A stretch of DNA of 64,000 nucleotides from CAVTQY01 sp963736975 (GCA_963736975.1 CAVTQY010000001.1:3658001-3722000), one strand, 5' to 3'; shown: positions 17,086 through 26,858, numbered from the stretch's first letter. Notes: generated from the sequence alone by a model not told the origin. Translations and numbers: made by a program.

Positions 17086-17707
17086 AGTCCCCGGTCTCCG
17101 CACCGCGGTCATTCCCAACGCGGCGGACGTCGAGTACCACCAGCCGCGCCTGACGGAGCCGCTGCCGGACGGCCGCACCGTGGTTTACTTCGGCTTGCTC
17201 TCTACCGTCCCTAATGTTGATGGCGTGACCCACTTCGCCCGGGAAATCTGGCCTCGCGTCGCGGCGGCGCATCCCGAGGCGCGGTGGAAGATTATCGGCG
17301 GCCGGCCGCCGCCGTCGCTTCTGGCGCTGGCCGGGCCCCGGGTCGAACTGACGGGCTTTGTGCCGGACGTACGACCGCACCTTGCAGCGGCCGCAGCAGT
17401 GGTGGTGCCGCTGCGCCTGGGCGGTGGCACCCGCCTAAAGATCGTCGAGGCCATGGCGATGGGGAAAGCCATTGTCTCGACCAGGCTGGGCGCTGAAGGC
17501 ATCGAAGCGGTCCCCGGGCGCGACCTTCTCATTGAAGATGAGCCCGCGGCCTTCGCGGACGCGGTAAGCCGATTGCTCGCCGAGCCCCGTCTGGCGGCCC
17601 GCATCGGCCAGTCGGCCCGGCAGCTGGCGGTTGACCGGTATAGCTGGAGTGGCGCGGCCAGCGCACTGGACCGCTTCTACCACCGGATCTTGGAGAACGC
17701 GTCCTGA
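16853..17707 (+). CDS. GT4 glycosyltransferase, C-terminal part of a frameshifted gene
   Basis: Carries the nucleotide-sugar binding domain of the same GT4 enzyme. It includes VVYFGLLSTVPNVDGV, WKIIGG, VELTGFVPDVRPHLAAA, PLRLGGGTRLKIVEAMAMGKAIVST and GAEGIEAVPGRDLL, the last being the usual donor-site EX7E-like region. In-frame homology begins at about 16903 (SHEIAYDL); the ATG at 16853 and the TTG at 16844 lie inside the upstream domain and are not convincing native starts. As it stands the transferase would be inactive unless the frameshift is an assembly error or is bypassed. Its stop overlaps the start of the next gene. Confidence 0.78.
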   Translation: MICARLPPASGPRRWSSNSHEIAYDLARQFARAGEGLGRRLYGGANWRKLRREELRTYRAADGVYLCSALDERRLLDEVPGLRTAVIPNAADVEYHQPRLTEPLPDGRTVVYFGLLSTVPNVDGVTHFAREIWPRVAAAHPEARWKIIGGRPPPSLLALAGPRVELTGFVPDVRPHLAAAAAVVVPLRLGGGTRLKIVEAMAMGKAIVSTRLGAEGIEAVPGRDLLIEDEPAAFADAVSRLLAEPRLAARIGQSARQLAVDRYSWSGAASALDRFYHRILENAS

Positions 17708-18744
17708 AGACAGCACTCATTGGAGCTGGGCAGATCGCTCGGCAGCATCTCGCATGCCTGAAGACGCTACCAGGCATTGAGCTGACCGCCATCTGTGACC
17801 TCTCACCCGCCGTGGCGGAGGCTGCCGCTGAGAGGTACGGCATCCGGTCCTGGTTCACCGACCACCGCGTGATGCTGGAGAAGGCCCGACCCGACGTTGT
17901 CCACGTCACCACGCCCCCAACCGCCCACTTCGGACCGGCTATGGACGCGCTCGACGCTGGTGCGCACGTCATCGTCGAGAAGCCGGCCACCCCCGCCTTC
18001 GAGCAACTCGAGAGGTTGGTCGGACGCGCCCGGGAGGCCGGTTGCCACCTGGTCGAGGACTACAACTACGCCTTCAATCGATCTCCCCAGAAAATTCTGC
18101 GACTTATCGAGTCCGGCGAGTTCGGGGCGGTTACACATGTGGAAGTGCTCATCTGCCTCGATATCCTTGGCCCGGACAGCTTCGCCGATCCCAATTCACC
18201 GCACCCCGCGCTCACTCTGGCGGGCGGGGCCATCGCCGACTTCCTGCCCCACTTGGCGTCGCTGGCGCACCTCTTCGTCGGTTCGCACCGGACGGCACAT
18301 GCAGTCTGGAACAAACGTACGTCCTCGCTCCTGCCGTTCGATGAGTTCCGCGCCGTGTTGGAAGCCGAACGTGGTACCGCGGCCCTTGGCTTCAGCTCCA
18401 CCTCGCAGCCCGATGCCTTTTGGCTGCGGGTTTACGGGGAGCGAATGCAAGCCACCGCTAATTTGTTCGAGACTCGGCTCACCTTCGACAGGCCCCGCAG
18501 CGTTCCCAAGCCGCTGCGCCCCTTCTTCAACGGCGTGGAGGAAGGAAAGGCCATCCGCCGCGCCGCAGTGGCGACGCTGCTCCGCAAGTTCAAAGGCCCC
18601 GGAGCGTACGAAGGGCTGTGGGAGCTCCTTGCTCGCACCTACCGGGCGTTGGCCGAACGATCCGCGCTGCCGGTAACAGCGAGCAACGTCCTCGAGGTCA
18701 ACCGGATGGTTGAGGCCCTCAAGCCGCAGCAGTCGCTGTTATGA
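17704..18744 (+). CDS. Gfo/Idh/MocA-family oxidoreductase, apparent CTG start
   Basis: 346 aa if started at CTG 17704, giving (M)KTALIGAGQIARQH, a complete N-terminal NAD(P)-binding Rossmann motif. No ATG, GTG or TTG exists in frame before GTG 17812, which would delete that motif and is therefore unlikely. The CTG overlaps the stop of the glycosyltransferase (CTGA), the arrangement expected for translational coupling. Further landmarks are VHVTTPPTAHFGPAMDALDAG and IVEKPA (the EKP motif), plus EDYNYAFN in the substrate domain. Members oxidise or reduce sugars and nucleotide sugars; here probably an EPS precursor. Confidence 0.85.
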   Translation: MKTALIGAGQIARQHLACLKTLPGIELTAICDLSPAVAEAAAERYGIRSWFTDHRVMLEKARPDVVHVTTPPTAHFGPAMDALDAGAHVIVEKPATPAFEQLERLVGRAREAGCHLVEDYNYAFNRSPQKILRLIESGEFGAVTHVEVLICLDILGPDSFADPNSPHPALTLAGGAIADFLPHLASLAHLFVGSHRTAHAVWNKRTSSLLPFDEFRAVLEAERGTAALGFSSTSQPDAFWLRVYGERMQATANLFETRLTFDRPRSVPKPLRPFFNGVEEGKAIRRAAVATLLRKFKGPGAYEGLWELLARTYRALAERSALPVTASNVLEVNRMVEALKPQQSLL

Positions 18745-19748
18745 AAGCACTCGTCACAGGTGCTAACGGCTTTCTCGGGCGGCACGTTGTCAGCGCACTG
18801 CTTGCCCGGGGCATCGAGGTTCGTGCTCTGGTCCGTCCGGCCGCGCGTCTTGAGGCGCTCGGTTGGCCGTCCTCGGTGGAGGTCTTCAGGGCCGATCTGC
18901 GCACCTCACCCGAACTCCGACTCGCCTTCGAAGGTGTCGACGTGCTGCTCCACTTGGCGGCGGTTGTTGCGGGCGGAGAAGACGCGCAGTTCGCCGGCAC
19001 GGTGGTCGGCACCGAGCGGTTGTTGGATGCCATGGCCACCACCGGCTGCCGGCGGCTGGTGCTGTGCAGCAGCTTCGCTGTTTACAACTACAGCTCGGTC
19101 AAACGGACCTTAGACGAGGACTCGCCGATCCACCAAGCGCCGGAACTCTACACCCGCGATGGCTACACCATCTCCAAGTGGTGGCAAGAGCGGGTGACCC
19201 GGCGCTTTGCGGAGAAATCCGGTTGGGATCTCACTGTGCTCCGCCCTGGCTTCATCTGGGGACGCGATCACGGCTACATCGCTGCCCTGGGCCAGCGGTT
19301 CGGGCGGCACCACTTGGTCATCGGTCCGCTCACCCGCATGCCGATGACCCACGTTGAGAACTGCGCCAACGTTTTTGCGCTGGCAGCCGCGGACACGCGT
19401 GCCCGAGTTCAGACCTTGAACGTGGTTGACGGCCCGGGCGAACGAATCTGGACCTATCTCTCCGATTACATGCGCGGCAGCGGCCAGCCGGGCTGGCGCA
19501 TACCCATGCCATATTGGCTCGCAAACATAATAGTGCGATTGGCGTTCGCGACCGTGTTCAGAACCGCCACCAAGGTACCCAGCATCCTCATCCCGCGCCG
19601 GTTCGAGTCGCGACTTAAACCGCTATGCTTCGAGAACCGTAAGCTGCGGGAAACGCTGGAATGGATGCCGCCACTCGACTACCAATCGTGTTTGGCGCGA
19701 ACGTTCCCGCTTGGCCAGCGCAACCCGCGTCGAGTCGCCGCCCGCTGA
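18741..19748 (+). CDS. NAD-dependent epimerase/dehydratase (extended SDR)
   Basis: 335 aa extended short-chain dehydrogenase. The N-terminal TGANGFLGRHVV binds NAD(P). The catalytic Tyr/Lys pair lies in YTISKWWQE (YxxxK), with SSFAVYNYSS as the Ser region. The ATG overlaps the stop of the previous gene by four bases (ATGA). With the Gfo/Idh enzyme it may form a two-step nucleotide-sugar or lipid-linked sugar conversion. The C-terminal third (KPLCFENRKLRETLEWMPP) resembles sugar-nucleotide reductases. The exact substrate is unknown. The 231-bp gap after it holds no clear feature. Confidence 0.85.
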   Translation: MKALVTGANGFLGRHVVSALLARGIEVRALVRPAARLEALGWPSSVEVFRADLRTSPELRLAFEGVDVLLHLAAVVAGGEDAQFAGTVVGTERLLDAMATTGCRRLVLCSSFAVYNYSSVKRTLDEDSPIHQAPELYTRDGYTISKWWQERVTRRFAEKSGWDLTVLRPGFIWGRDHGYIAALGQRFGRHHLVIGPLTRMPMTHVENCANVFALAAADTRARVQTLNVVDGPGERIWTYLSDYMRGSGQPGWRIPMPYWLANIIVRLAFATVFRTATKVPSILIPRRFESRLKPLCFENRKLRETLEWMPPLDYQSCLARTFPLGQRNPRRVAAR

Positions 19749-19979
19749 GAGCGGGCTCGCAGGACCGGAAACGCTAGACGCGTGAATTCTGCTCTACAGG
19801 GACTTGAGCGTTTCGGGCCGACCCCAGTCAGCCTAGAACTGCCATAAACGGAAACCGGCTCGGTTGCCGCTGGCGATCTGCGCAAGCATTCGATCATCAA
19901 TCCATTAGAGCAGGATTGAGTAGACGCAGGTACGGTTCAGAATGTAAAATTATCTTGGGCACCCCGTGGGGGGAAGATC

Positions 19980-22040
19980 ATGCGTTGCTTTCTGATATTT
20001 TTTCTGCTCCTGGCCGCCCCCATACTTCCCACTCCTTTTCGAGCAGCGAGCACGTCCGCTGGTCCTGCCATTAACGTCGCGCTCGGGCAGGCCATCACGC
20101 CCGTTAGCTCTTCGACCAGGACATTTTCGATCGGGGTTCCCCCGGCCGGAATACATCAGATAAATAGCGTGGGCAGCCAGGAAGCAGGCAACAGGCCGCC
20201 ACTCAGGGCTGCTGAGGCGATTACCGGCACATCTGCCACGTCGGGTCAGGAGGGCACCGGCGAGCTCTTGCCAGCCGATCGAAATGCCAGCGCGAACTGG
20301 CGAATGGCGGGAATGCTTTCCCGGGGCGGCGTCCCGAACCGAACTTTGGTTTGCGCGACGGTTAGGCCTCTGGGGGGCAATCAGGACGATACGAACAGCA
20401 TCCAGAGAGCGATCAGCAACTGCCCCCTTGACCAAGTCGTCTTGCTTGCGGCGGGCATCTTCAGGGTTGCGGAGGGCAGCTATTTGCTGATCAACAAGGG
20501 AATAACCTTGCGCGGAGCCGGGCCTGGCGTCACAATTCTTCAGAGAAAGAATGGCGCTAGACTAGGTAATTATCGTCCCGGCAACCAGCCGTCGCCGATG
20601 ATAATAATTGGCCCGATGCGGTGGAACGACAACACGACCTCTATTGCCTTGACCGCCGATGCCGCCGCTGGAACGAATTCGGTCAAGGTAGTTAGCACAG
20701 CCGGGTTCTCGGTAGGACAGATTGTCTTGCTAGATGAGGCTTCGGGTGCTGGCTGGCAGGCGGACGTAGAGGGGCTCGGGCAGATTTGGGCCTCCCAGGA
20801 CTATCGGGTCGTATGGCAGAAGCACAATCCGCCTCAGAGCTGGGACGACTTCGGCCCGGCCAGTTATCCGTACCAGTCCGGCACCGCGGGGTGCTGGTTC
20901 AGCAAGTGCGACCGACCTAATAGCGAAATCAAGCAGATATTATCGATTTCGGGAAATACAATCACTTTCGACTCTCCAATCACCATCTCTTATCGTGTCA
21001 GCCATCAGGCCCAGCTCTATTACTGGCAGACCCCGCAAACGCGAGATGCCGGGGTGGAAAATATGACCTTAGAGGGAGGCGACGATGGCAATCTGCGTTT
21101 CGAGTGGGCAGCGTATTGCTGGGCGCAAAATGTTGAAAATACACTGTGGCTTCAAGAGGGTTTTGCTATTGATAACTCCTTTCGCATTCAGTTGGAGGGC
21201 TTTTACGTCCACAGGCCCGTGTGGCCGGTGCCCGGCGGCGGAGGCTACAACATTAGTCTTTCGAACGGCTCATCAGAAATACTGATCGAGAATGGCATTT
21301 CAGTCCTCGCCAACAAGGTCATGGTATCGCGCTCGGCGGGGGCAGGGTCGGTAGTTGCCTACAACTACATGGACGACGGTTTCATCAGCGGCCAAGCCGC
21401 GTGGCAAGAGATTGGGCTTAACGCCAGCCACATGGTCGGTTCTCACCATACGTTATTCGAGGGCAACTACGGGTTCAACATAGATAGCGACACGACTCAT
21501 GGCAACTCTACCTATCTCACATTCTTCCGTAACTACGCTACCGGCTATCGGTCGCGATTTACGGATTATATACATAACAACTCTGTGGTAGACGATGTCA
21601 ACGATTTGCCAGGTAGAAACGGTCCGCTCCGTGCCGCCAGCGCGCATGCCTATAGCTATTGGTTCTCGTTTATCGGCAATGTGCTCGGGACGCCTGGACA
21701 CACGAGGGGATGGTCCTACAACGGCCCCTTCAGGAATGGTGCGCCTGCCATCTGGCTACTGGGGTGGGATGATCTCCCCAAGCAGCTCGATGATCCCAAG
21801 GTGGCAAATACCGCAATCCGCGACGCCAACTTCGATTATGTTACCAACACAGTCGTTTGGGCTTCAAACGACACTGCCCACAAGCTGCCGAACTCGTTGT
21901 ATTTGACAAAGAAGCCGGCCTTCTTCAATGCAGGGAGAGGGTACACTTGGCCGTGGGTCAATCCCACAGGCTCGCCGCAGCTCTATGCGCTGCCGGCCAA
22001 GGTGCGTTACGACGCCGGCACGCCGTTCGCCCAACCTTGA
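19980..22040 (+). CDS. Secreted right-handed beta-helix protein (pectate-lyase-like), copy 1
   Basis: 686 aa with a Sec-type signal (MRCFLIFFLLLAAPILP..., cleavage near FRAAS). After a low-complexity linker the domain opens with LPADRNASANWRMAGM, then DDTNSIQRAISNCP and GITLRGAGPGVTILQR, typical of the first coils of pectate-lyase/pectin-lyase-like beta-helix enzymes. Later coils carry GVENMTLEGGDDG and NGSSEILIENGIS. The C-terminus GYTWPWVNPTG and RYDAGTPF is shared with copy 2 at 28825. It may be a lyase or hydrolase for the EPS, or a wall protein; catalytic residues cannot be assigned by eye. Its context, right after the EPS genes, favours action on the polysaccharide. Confidence 0.78.
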   Translation: MRCFLIFFLLLAAPILPTPFRAASTSAGPAINVALGQAITPVSSSTRTFSIGVPPAGIHQINSVGSQEAGNRPPLRAAEAITGTSATSGQEGTGELLPADRNASANWRMAGMLSRGGVPNRTLVCATVRPLGGNQDDTNSIQRAISNCPLDQVVLLAAGIFRVAEGSYLLINKGITLRGAGPGVTILQRKNGARLGNYRPGNQPSPMIIIGPMRWNDNTTSIALTADAAAGTNSVKVVSTAGFSVGQIVLLDEASGAGWQADVEGLGQIWASQDYRVVWQKHNPPQSWDDFGPASYPYQSGTAGCWFSKCDRPNSEIKQILSISGNTITFDSPITISYRVSHQAQLYYWQTPQTRDAGVENMTLEGGDDGNLRFEWAAYCWAQNVENTLWLQEGFAIDNSFRIQLEGFYVHRPVWPVPGGGGYNISLSNGSSEILIENGISVLANKVMVSRSAGAGSVVAYNYMDDGFISGQAAWQEIGLNASHMVGSHHTLFEGNYGFNIDSDTTHGNSTYLTFFRNYATGYRSRFTDYIHNNSVVDDVNDLPGRNGPLRAASAHAYSYWFSFIGNVLGTPGHTRGWSYNGPFRNGAPAIWLLGWDDLPKQLDDPKVANTAIRDANFDYVTNTVVWASNDTAHKLPNSLYLTKKPAFFNAGRGYTWPWVNPTGSPQLYALPAKVRYDAGTPFAQP

Positions 22041-22189
22041 GCCATTGGGAGCTCCCGGATCAGCTGCCGATCCTTGCTGCCGGGAGATCGATACCATGAT
22101 TTGCCAGGGAACCTTACCGAGCGCAGGCGAAGTTGGAATCGCGATATTGCGCACAAACTTCCGCCTGTTCCGTTCGCGGCGGGCACGGG

Positions 22190-22575
22190 ATCCTCTTGGA
22201 ACGGCAGTTCATGGAGCAGCTGAGTTTCCTATCTGCTATATCGGCGGTTTGTGCGTCAGTCGCCGGACGATCCGGTATGGGATGCCACCACCTTCACCAA
22301 GAACCTCGAGCGGATGCAACCCGGACACATCTTCCAGAAGTTCGTGACCCGGCTGCTGAACCATTCCGGGGGTGATCCCGCTGCTCTCGGACGAGCACTT
22401 CTCGGGGGACGGCACCCGCTGATCGAGGCGTGGGCATCACTGAAGACCTTCCGCCCCAAGGACGGCGGCGACACAGATGGCACCCAGTCCCACGGTCAAA
22501 GCCGGAGAACAACGCTTTTGCCAGCATCCCGATCCCAAGAGCCGGTTCTATCAGATACCAAAAAACGTCCTATGA
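22190..22575 (+). pseudogene. IS5-family (ISL2/IS1182-like) transposase remnant with several frameshifts
   Basis: Pieces of one transposase can be read by switching frames: MEQLSF, then LLYRRFVRQSPDDPVWD, ATTFTKNLERMQPGHI, LLSDEHFSGDGT, LIEAWASLKTFRPKDG and HPDPKSRFYQIPK. This is the ordered N-terminal half of IS5-group transposases that share the SPDDPVWDATTFTKNRERL and LIEAWASxKSFRPKDG blocks. At least three shifts are needed and the catalytic C-terminal half is missing. It occupies most of the 645-bp gap between the beta-helix gene and the polymerase gene. Confidence 0.82.
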
Positions 22576-22685
22576 AACAAGAATTGGCTGTTGTATTCCG
22601 TTATGCGCAATATGGCACCGAGGGGTACAACGTGATTGCTCATAGAGTACCTGAATGTTCAGCTCACGCTAGGTCTCATTAAAAT

Positions 22686-24041
22686 ATGGCCTCCCCCGGA
22701 TCCTCTACCCCGATCATCGACAAATGCGCTATGGTACCGGTTATGGTGTGTGCTTTTGCGGTGATAGCGTCGCCGCTATTGATTTATTTCACATCTCCTG
22801 ACGTTCAGACGCTCCAGATGCTGATGGAGGCTCGTCCGGAGACGAGGATTTTCTGGCCTGCAATGGCTGCACTTTCCATTGGCTTAGCCGGCCAGCACCG
22901 CAATCGCCTTAACAAGATTGCCGTTCCCCCGCATATCATCTGTCTGCTTGTATATCTCGTGCTTGCCGGAGCAAGCGTCCTCTGGGCTTTCAGCCCGGAC
23001 CGTTCATTGGTCAGATTTGTTCAGCAGGCGATGATTGTTACATCAATCGTGTTGCCTGCCATGCTGGCCGCACGGACAGCGGATATAATGCGCGGTGTAT
23101 TTCTATGCTTTGCATTCGCGATGGTTCTAAACGTGATTTTCGTATTCGGCGGTTCGGTAACAATAGCCAGTTATAATTCGAAGCTCGTTGACATAGGATA
23201 CCAAGGATATTTTCAAGGCAAGAATTATCTAGGGGAATGCGCAGCGATCGCTTTTTTGTTATCTATTCCTGAAATGCGCCGCCCTGGAGTGGGGCGGCGA
23301 GCGTTGGGTGCCGTAGTCTTCCTTATTGCCATTCTGCTCGTATTTATGAGTGATTCTAAAACAGCGCTCGGGCTGGCATTTATGTCTCCACTCCTGGCCG
23401 GATTGACTTTAGTGATCAGAAAAACAACTCGCATCTCCCCGGCTATCATCCTATCGTCCATACCGTTTTTCTACAACATAGTGTCTCACATGTCCAATTT
23501 CACTATGAATCGCATATCATATATGCTATATGGCGACTCGACTTTCACCGGGCGTACTGTGATATGGGATTTCGTGCAGTATGAAATTGAGCGCAGACCG
23601 TTTTTGGGATGGGGGTACCAATCCTTTTGGCTCGTGCCCGACTCACCCAGCATGGTGGAAGCTCCTGGATGGGTCAAAACGATGCCGAATGCGCACAACG
23701 GATATTACGATGCGACGCTGGAGCTGGGATACGTCGGCTTTATTCTTCTCGTGTTCTTTATTATCGCAACTCTCCACGCAGTGGGGCGCGTAGCGGATCG
23801 CGATCCTGCGCGGGCGCGACTCCTCCTCTCGCTTGCACTCTTTATAATTATGTATAACTACTTTGAAAGCTTGTGGATGCGCGGCTTCGAGTTTCTGTGG
23901 GTGGTGTTCCTCATAGTCGCTGCGGAGATTGCCCGTTATTGGCAGCCAGTCTCGTTGAGCCGGGCGGTGTACAGATCAAGGGGGTCAAGACCGGGCAGTT
24001 CTGCTTTCTCAGGAAACGCGGAAGCCTCGGTTTCCCATTAG
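22686..24041 (+). CDS. O-antigen ligase/polymerase family membrane protein (Wzy-like)
   Basis: 451 aa with about 10-12 hydrophobic helices. It has the Wzy_C/O-antigen ligase pattern: a large periplasmic loop before the last helices with FTGRTVIWDFVQYEIERRPFLGWGYQSFW and the conserved NAHNGYYDATLELGYVGF (H plus G-Y/L-E block; segments quoted are two separate motifs). In a Wza/Wzc locus the likely role is polymerising flipped repeat units at the periplasmic face. Ligase and polymerase are not separable by sequence alone. The start ATG is at 22686, a few bases after the IS remnant region. Confidence 0.86.
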   Translation: MASPGSSTPIIDKCAMVPVMVCAFAVIASPLLIYFTSPDVQTLQMLMEARPETRIFWPAMAALSIGLAGQHRNRLNKIAVPPHIICLLVYLVLAGASVLWAFSPDRSLVRFVQQAMIVTSIVLPAMLAARTADIMRGVFLCFAFAMVLNVIFVFGGSVTIASYNSKLVDIGYQGYFQGKNYLGECAAIAFLLSIPEMRRPGVGRRALGAVVFLIAILLVFMSDSKTALGLAFMSPLLAGLTLVIRKTTRISPAIILSSIPFFYNIVSHMSNFTMNRISYMLYGDSTFTGRTVIWDFVQYEIERRPFLGWGYQSFWLVPDSPSMVEAPGWVKTMPNAHNGYYDATLELGYVGFILLVFFIIATLHAVGRVADRDPARARLLLSLALFIIMYNYFESLWMRGFEFLWVVFLIVAAEIARYWQPVSLSRAVYRSRGSRPGSSAFSGNAEASVSH

Positions 24042-24047
24042 CGTGTC

Positions 24048-25364
24048 ATGATCATCCGCGCGAGAATTGGTGTCGGCTCGGGAAACAAGCTTGAGGTTGC
24101 GGGCATGTTTCTGGCCCCGCAGCGCCCGGCAATGGCGAGCGCCAGAGGTCGGCCCAACCTGCGCGAACATCTGCCGGTGCTAGATGGCGTGCGCGGCCTA
24201 GCCATCCTGATGGTCCTGCTGCTCCATTTCGTCGGCACCCTGCCGCCAAGCACCCGGATCGAACGCATTATCTTCGGCATGACCAGCTACGGGTCCTACG
24301 GCGTAGAGCTATTTTTCGTTCTGTCAGGCTTTCTGATCACGGGCATTCTTTACGACACACGTACCCACGCGCACTACTTCCGAAACTTCTACATGAGGCG
24401 CATTCTTCGGATTTTCCCCCTCTACTACGGCGTGCTGGCGCTCGTGTTCCTCGTGGCGCCGCTGATCCCGTTGCTGCAGGGGCCAACCCTGGACTACCTC
24501 GTGGACCGGCAAGCGTGGGCATGGCTTTATGCCGTTAACATCTATATCGCCAGGCGCGGGGACTGGTCCTTCCTTTACCTCGACCACTTCTGGTCGCTCG
24601 CCATCGAGGAGCACTTCTACCTGTTCTGGCCGCTGGTGGTCTTCTTCCTGGCGCGCCGGCCGCGGGCGCTGTTTGCCGTAAGCCTCGGGACGGCGCTGTG
24701 CGCCATGCTGGCCCGCCTGACCGGATCGCTCATGGGACTGAGTTGGTGGACCACGTACACCCTGACCCCGTTCCGGCTGGATGGCCTGGCGCTTGGCGCC
24801 TCCTTGGCGGTCATGGCACGCCAGCCCGAGGGCGTGGAGCGGTTAGTACGGGCGCTGCCCCCGGCGGTGACCCTGGCCAGCGGACTGCTAGCGGTCACCT
24901 TCGTTTGGACCCATCTGGTGTCACATCGGGGGCTGGAGTTCGTGCTGCCAGTCCGGGCGTCGTTGATCCTGATCCTGCTGGCCTGCTTACTCCTGTGGGC
25001 GGTCGTTGCTCCGAAGCAGTCGGCCACCTCACGCTTCTTCTGCAGCCGTCCGATGGTGTTCCTGGGTACCTACAGTTACGGCCTGTACGTGTACCATCAT
25101 TTTATCTCGTACTATCTGGCCGAAAACCGCTCTGACTTGATGCTGACGCACTGGCTCGGCTCCCACGGGTTTGCCGTAGCGCTACAGACATTTGTTGGCG
25201 CGTCGGCCTCGCTAGCAGTGGCCTACATTAGCTACGAGCTCTTCGAGAAGCGGTTCCTTCGTTTGAAACGACTGTTTCGAGACATCGATAATACCGGCCC
25301 GATCAAATCCAGACGTCCTTCGGGTAGGGAAATTCGTGACGCGAGCTCAGACGCTCGAGGCTGA
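24048..25364 (+). CDS. Acyltransferase family 3 (OafA/YrhL-like) membrane protein, plus strand
   Basis: 438 aa polytopic acyltransferase. It opens with LPVLDGVRGLAILMVLLLHFV (R and H of the AT3 family), followed by GVELFFVLSGFLITGIL, YMRRILRIFPLYY and HFWSLAIEEHFYLFWPL, the diagnostic AT3 blocks. Such enzymes O-acetylate sugar residues of surface polysaccharides, with the acyl-CoA site facing the cytoplasm. The start may be ATG 24048 or the internal ATG at 24105 (MFLAPQRP); the first gives 19 extra basic residues. Six bases separate it from the Wzy-like gene, so they probably share a transcript. Confidence 0.9.
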   Translation: MIIRARIGVGSGNKLEVAGMFLAPQRPAMASARGRPNLREHLPVLDGVRGLAILMVLLLHFVGTLPPSTRIERIIFGMTSYGSYGVELFFVLSGFLITGILYDTRTHAHYFRNFYMRRILRIFPLYYGVLALVFLVAPLIPLLQGPTLDYLVDRQAWAWLYAVNIYIARRGDWSFLYLDHFWSLAIEEHFYLFWPLVVFFLARRPRALFAVSLGTALCAMLARLTGSLMGLSWWTTYTLTPFRLDGLALGASLAVMARQPEGVERLVRALPPAVTLASGLLAVTFVWTHLVSHRGLEFVLPVRASLILILLACLLLWAVVAPKQSATSRFFCSRPMVFLGTYSYGLYVYHHFISYYLAENRSDLMLTHWLGSHGFAVALQTFVGASASLAVAYISYELFEKRFLRLKRLFRDIDNTGPIKSRRPSGREIRDASSDARG

Positions 25365-25574
25365 GTAACTGCCAAGCTCTGCAGAGAACCTCGACGATCC
25401 CATTGTAGCCATTGAGCTATCTCGACCGTGGCTGATTACATCCCTTTCGCCAGCGCGGGGGACAAAAGTGACAAAACATGCGGTGTTGACGACATCGCTG
25501 ACAGTGAAGCTCTGGTGCAGACCCTCTATTTGTTCCTGCTCGGTTTGGCGCCCGGCCGCCGATGGTCATGGAAG

Positions 25575-25690
25575 CCCTCAGGCGTTGCGCGGAATAGGCC
25601 GCTCCATCCCGGCCAACCGCGCCGCTTCGGCGCGTGTCATCCACTCCGCGGCGTGGGCGATCGCCTGCATCCGAGTCAGCGACAGCGGAG
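25575..25690 (-). pseudogene. IS630-family transposase N-terminal remnant
   Basis: On the minus strand a short frame reads LTRMQAIAHAAEWM then TRAEAARLAGMERP. This matches the helix-turn-helix start of IS630-group transposases (the usual wording is SRAEAARLAGMDRQTLRDW). Only about 35 codons survive, immediately beyond the stop of the minus-strand acyltransferase. The remainder of the 330-bp gap (25365-25694) shows nothing recognisable. Confidence 0.5.
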
Positions 25691-25694
25691 CGGT

Positions 25695-26858
25695 TTAATT
25701 TGTAGACCGATCCGCGAGCCTGGTTTGATATCGAAATCGCATTCTTCCCAACGTGATCAACGGTTTTTCGACTCCACACCAAGCAGTCATAGCCAATGGG
25801 ATTAGCAAAACCGTTGCGCCCAACACTACGGCACTACCGTGGTGAAGAAACGACAATATCGCCAAAAGAGGAAGATGAAACAGATAGATAGAATAAGCGC
25901 CTAACCCGATATTCGAAAGCAGAGACAAGTATTTTGCGCTGATTGCATCGCATTCTGGGTTCAGCATTATAACGAACAGCGTTACCGCATATGTGAGCCC
26001 AACCCAGGTATATCCAAATTGCTGCATGAAGGGTGACATTATTGAATATTTTTGCATCAGCAGCCCGGCAAAGCCGCCCCACAAGGTCAGCAGCAAAATG
26101 ACCTGGACAGCTCGCAGCTGCTGAATCTTATCGATGATAACGGGTTGGCGGATGGTCCAGGCGGCGAGCACGCCCAGGAACAAAGCGTCCATACGGCACG
26201 GAAAAAGAAGGTAGGCTGAATACCGGTTGCCATAGAGTGCAACAGTCAAGAATCTGACCACTGGCGTCAGGCAGATCAGACCAATTAGCACCACGGTCAG
26301 CCGCTGGCGTGGGCAAAACCGAATGAGAACTGGAAGCACAAGGTAGAACTGCTCCTCAACGGCAAGGGACCACGTGGCAACGGTCCAGAGAGGCCCGAAG
26401 CTTCCCTGCTGTGCCCACCAAAGGTTCTGGGTAAATGTCGCATAAGCCCAGACGCCGGCAACGGATTGAGACCAGAGAAAATAGGCAGCAAGCAGCAGTA
26501 GATAAAGCGGCAGAATCCTAAGTGCTCGGCGGGCATAAAACACCCGGTAGAAATTTGGTGAGTTGCTCTGATCGACAATGATCCCGCCAATCAGGAAGCC
26601 TGATAGGCAGAAAAACAGGTCAACGCCGGTCCAAGTCATTCCGAGAAATGTCTCGGCAACAGCGCTCCGCCCATGAACAAGCGGAGTCAGATAATGAAAT
26701 GCGACCACCTGGAGGACTGCCACACCTCGTATAGCATCCAATATGCTGGATCGACCGTGATGTCGCGCGAACGATCTCTCGGGAGTTCCTGTCAGGCCCG
26801 CGTCTGCGCGAGCAGGCGCCTCCGGCACGTAATAAATTTCCTGCTTCTGCATAAGCAT
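25695..26858 (-). CDS. Acyltransferase family 3 (OafA/YrhL-like) membrane protein, minus strand
   Basis: 387 aa from the ATG at 26858 (MLMQKQEIYYVPEAP). The frame extends upstream to 27032, but that extra 58-aa leader is hydrophilic, Cys/Arg rich and unlike the family. Diagnostic blocks are SILDAIRGVAVLQVVAFHYL, GVDLFFCLSGFLIGGI, FYARRALRILPLYL and TWSLAVEEQFYLVLPV. It is convergent with the plus-strand acyltransferase at 24048 and only distantly similar to it, so it is an independent member and not a tandem copy. Probable role: a second O-acyl decoration of the EPS. Confidence 0.88.
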   Translation of the reverse strand: MLMQKQEIYYVPEAPARADAGLTGTPERSFARHHGRSSILDAIRGVAVLQVVAFHYLTPLVHGRSAVAETFLGMTWTGVDLFFCLSGFLIGGIIVDQSNSPNFYRVFYARRALRILPLYLLLLAAYFLWSQSVAGVWAYATFTQNLWWAQQGSFGPLWTVATWSLAVEEQFYLVLPVLIRFCPRQRLTVVLIGLICLTPVVRFLTVALYGNRYSAYLLFPCRMDALFLGVLAAWTIRQPVIIDKIQQLRAVQVILLLTLWGGFAGLLMQKYSIMSPFMQQFGYTWVGLTYAVTLFVIMLNPECDAISAKYLSLLSNIGLGAYSIYLFHLPLLAILSFLHHGSAVVLGATVLLIPLAMTAWCGVEKPLITLGRMRFRYQTRLADRSTN

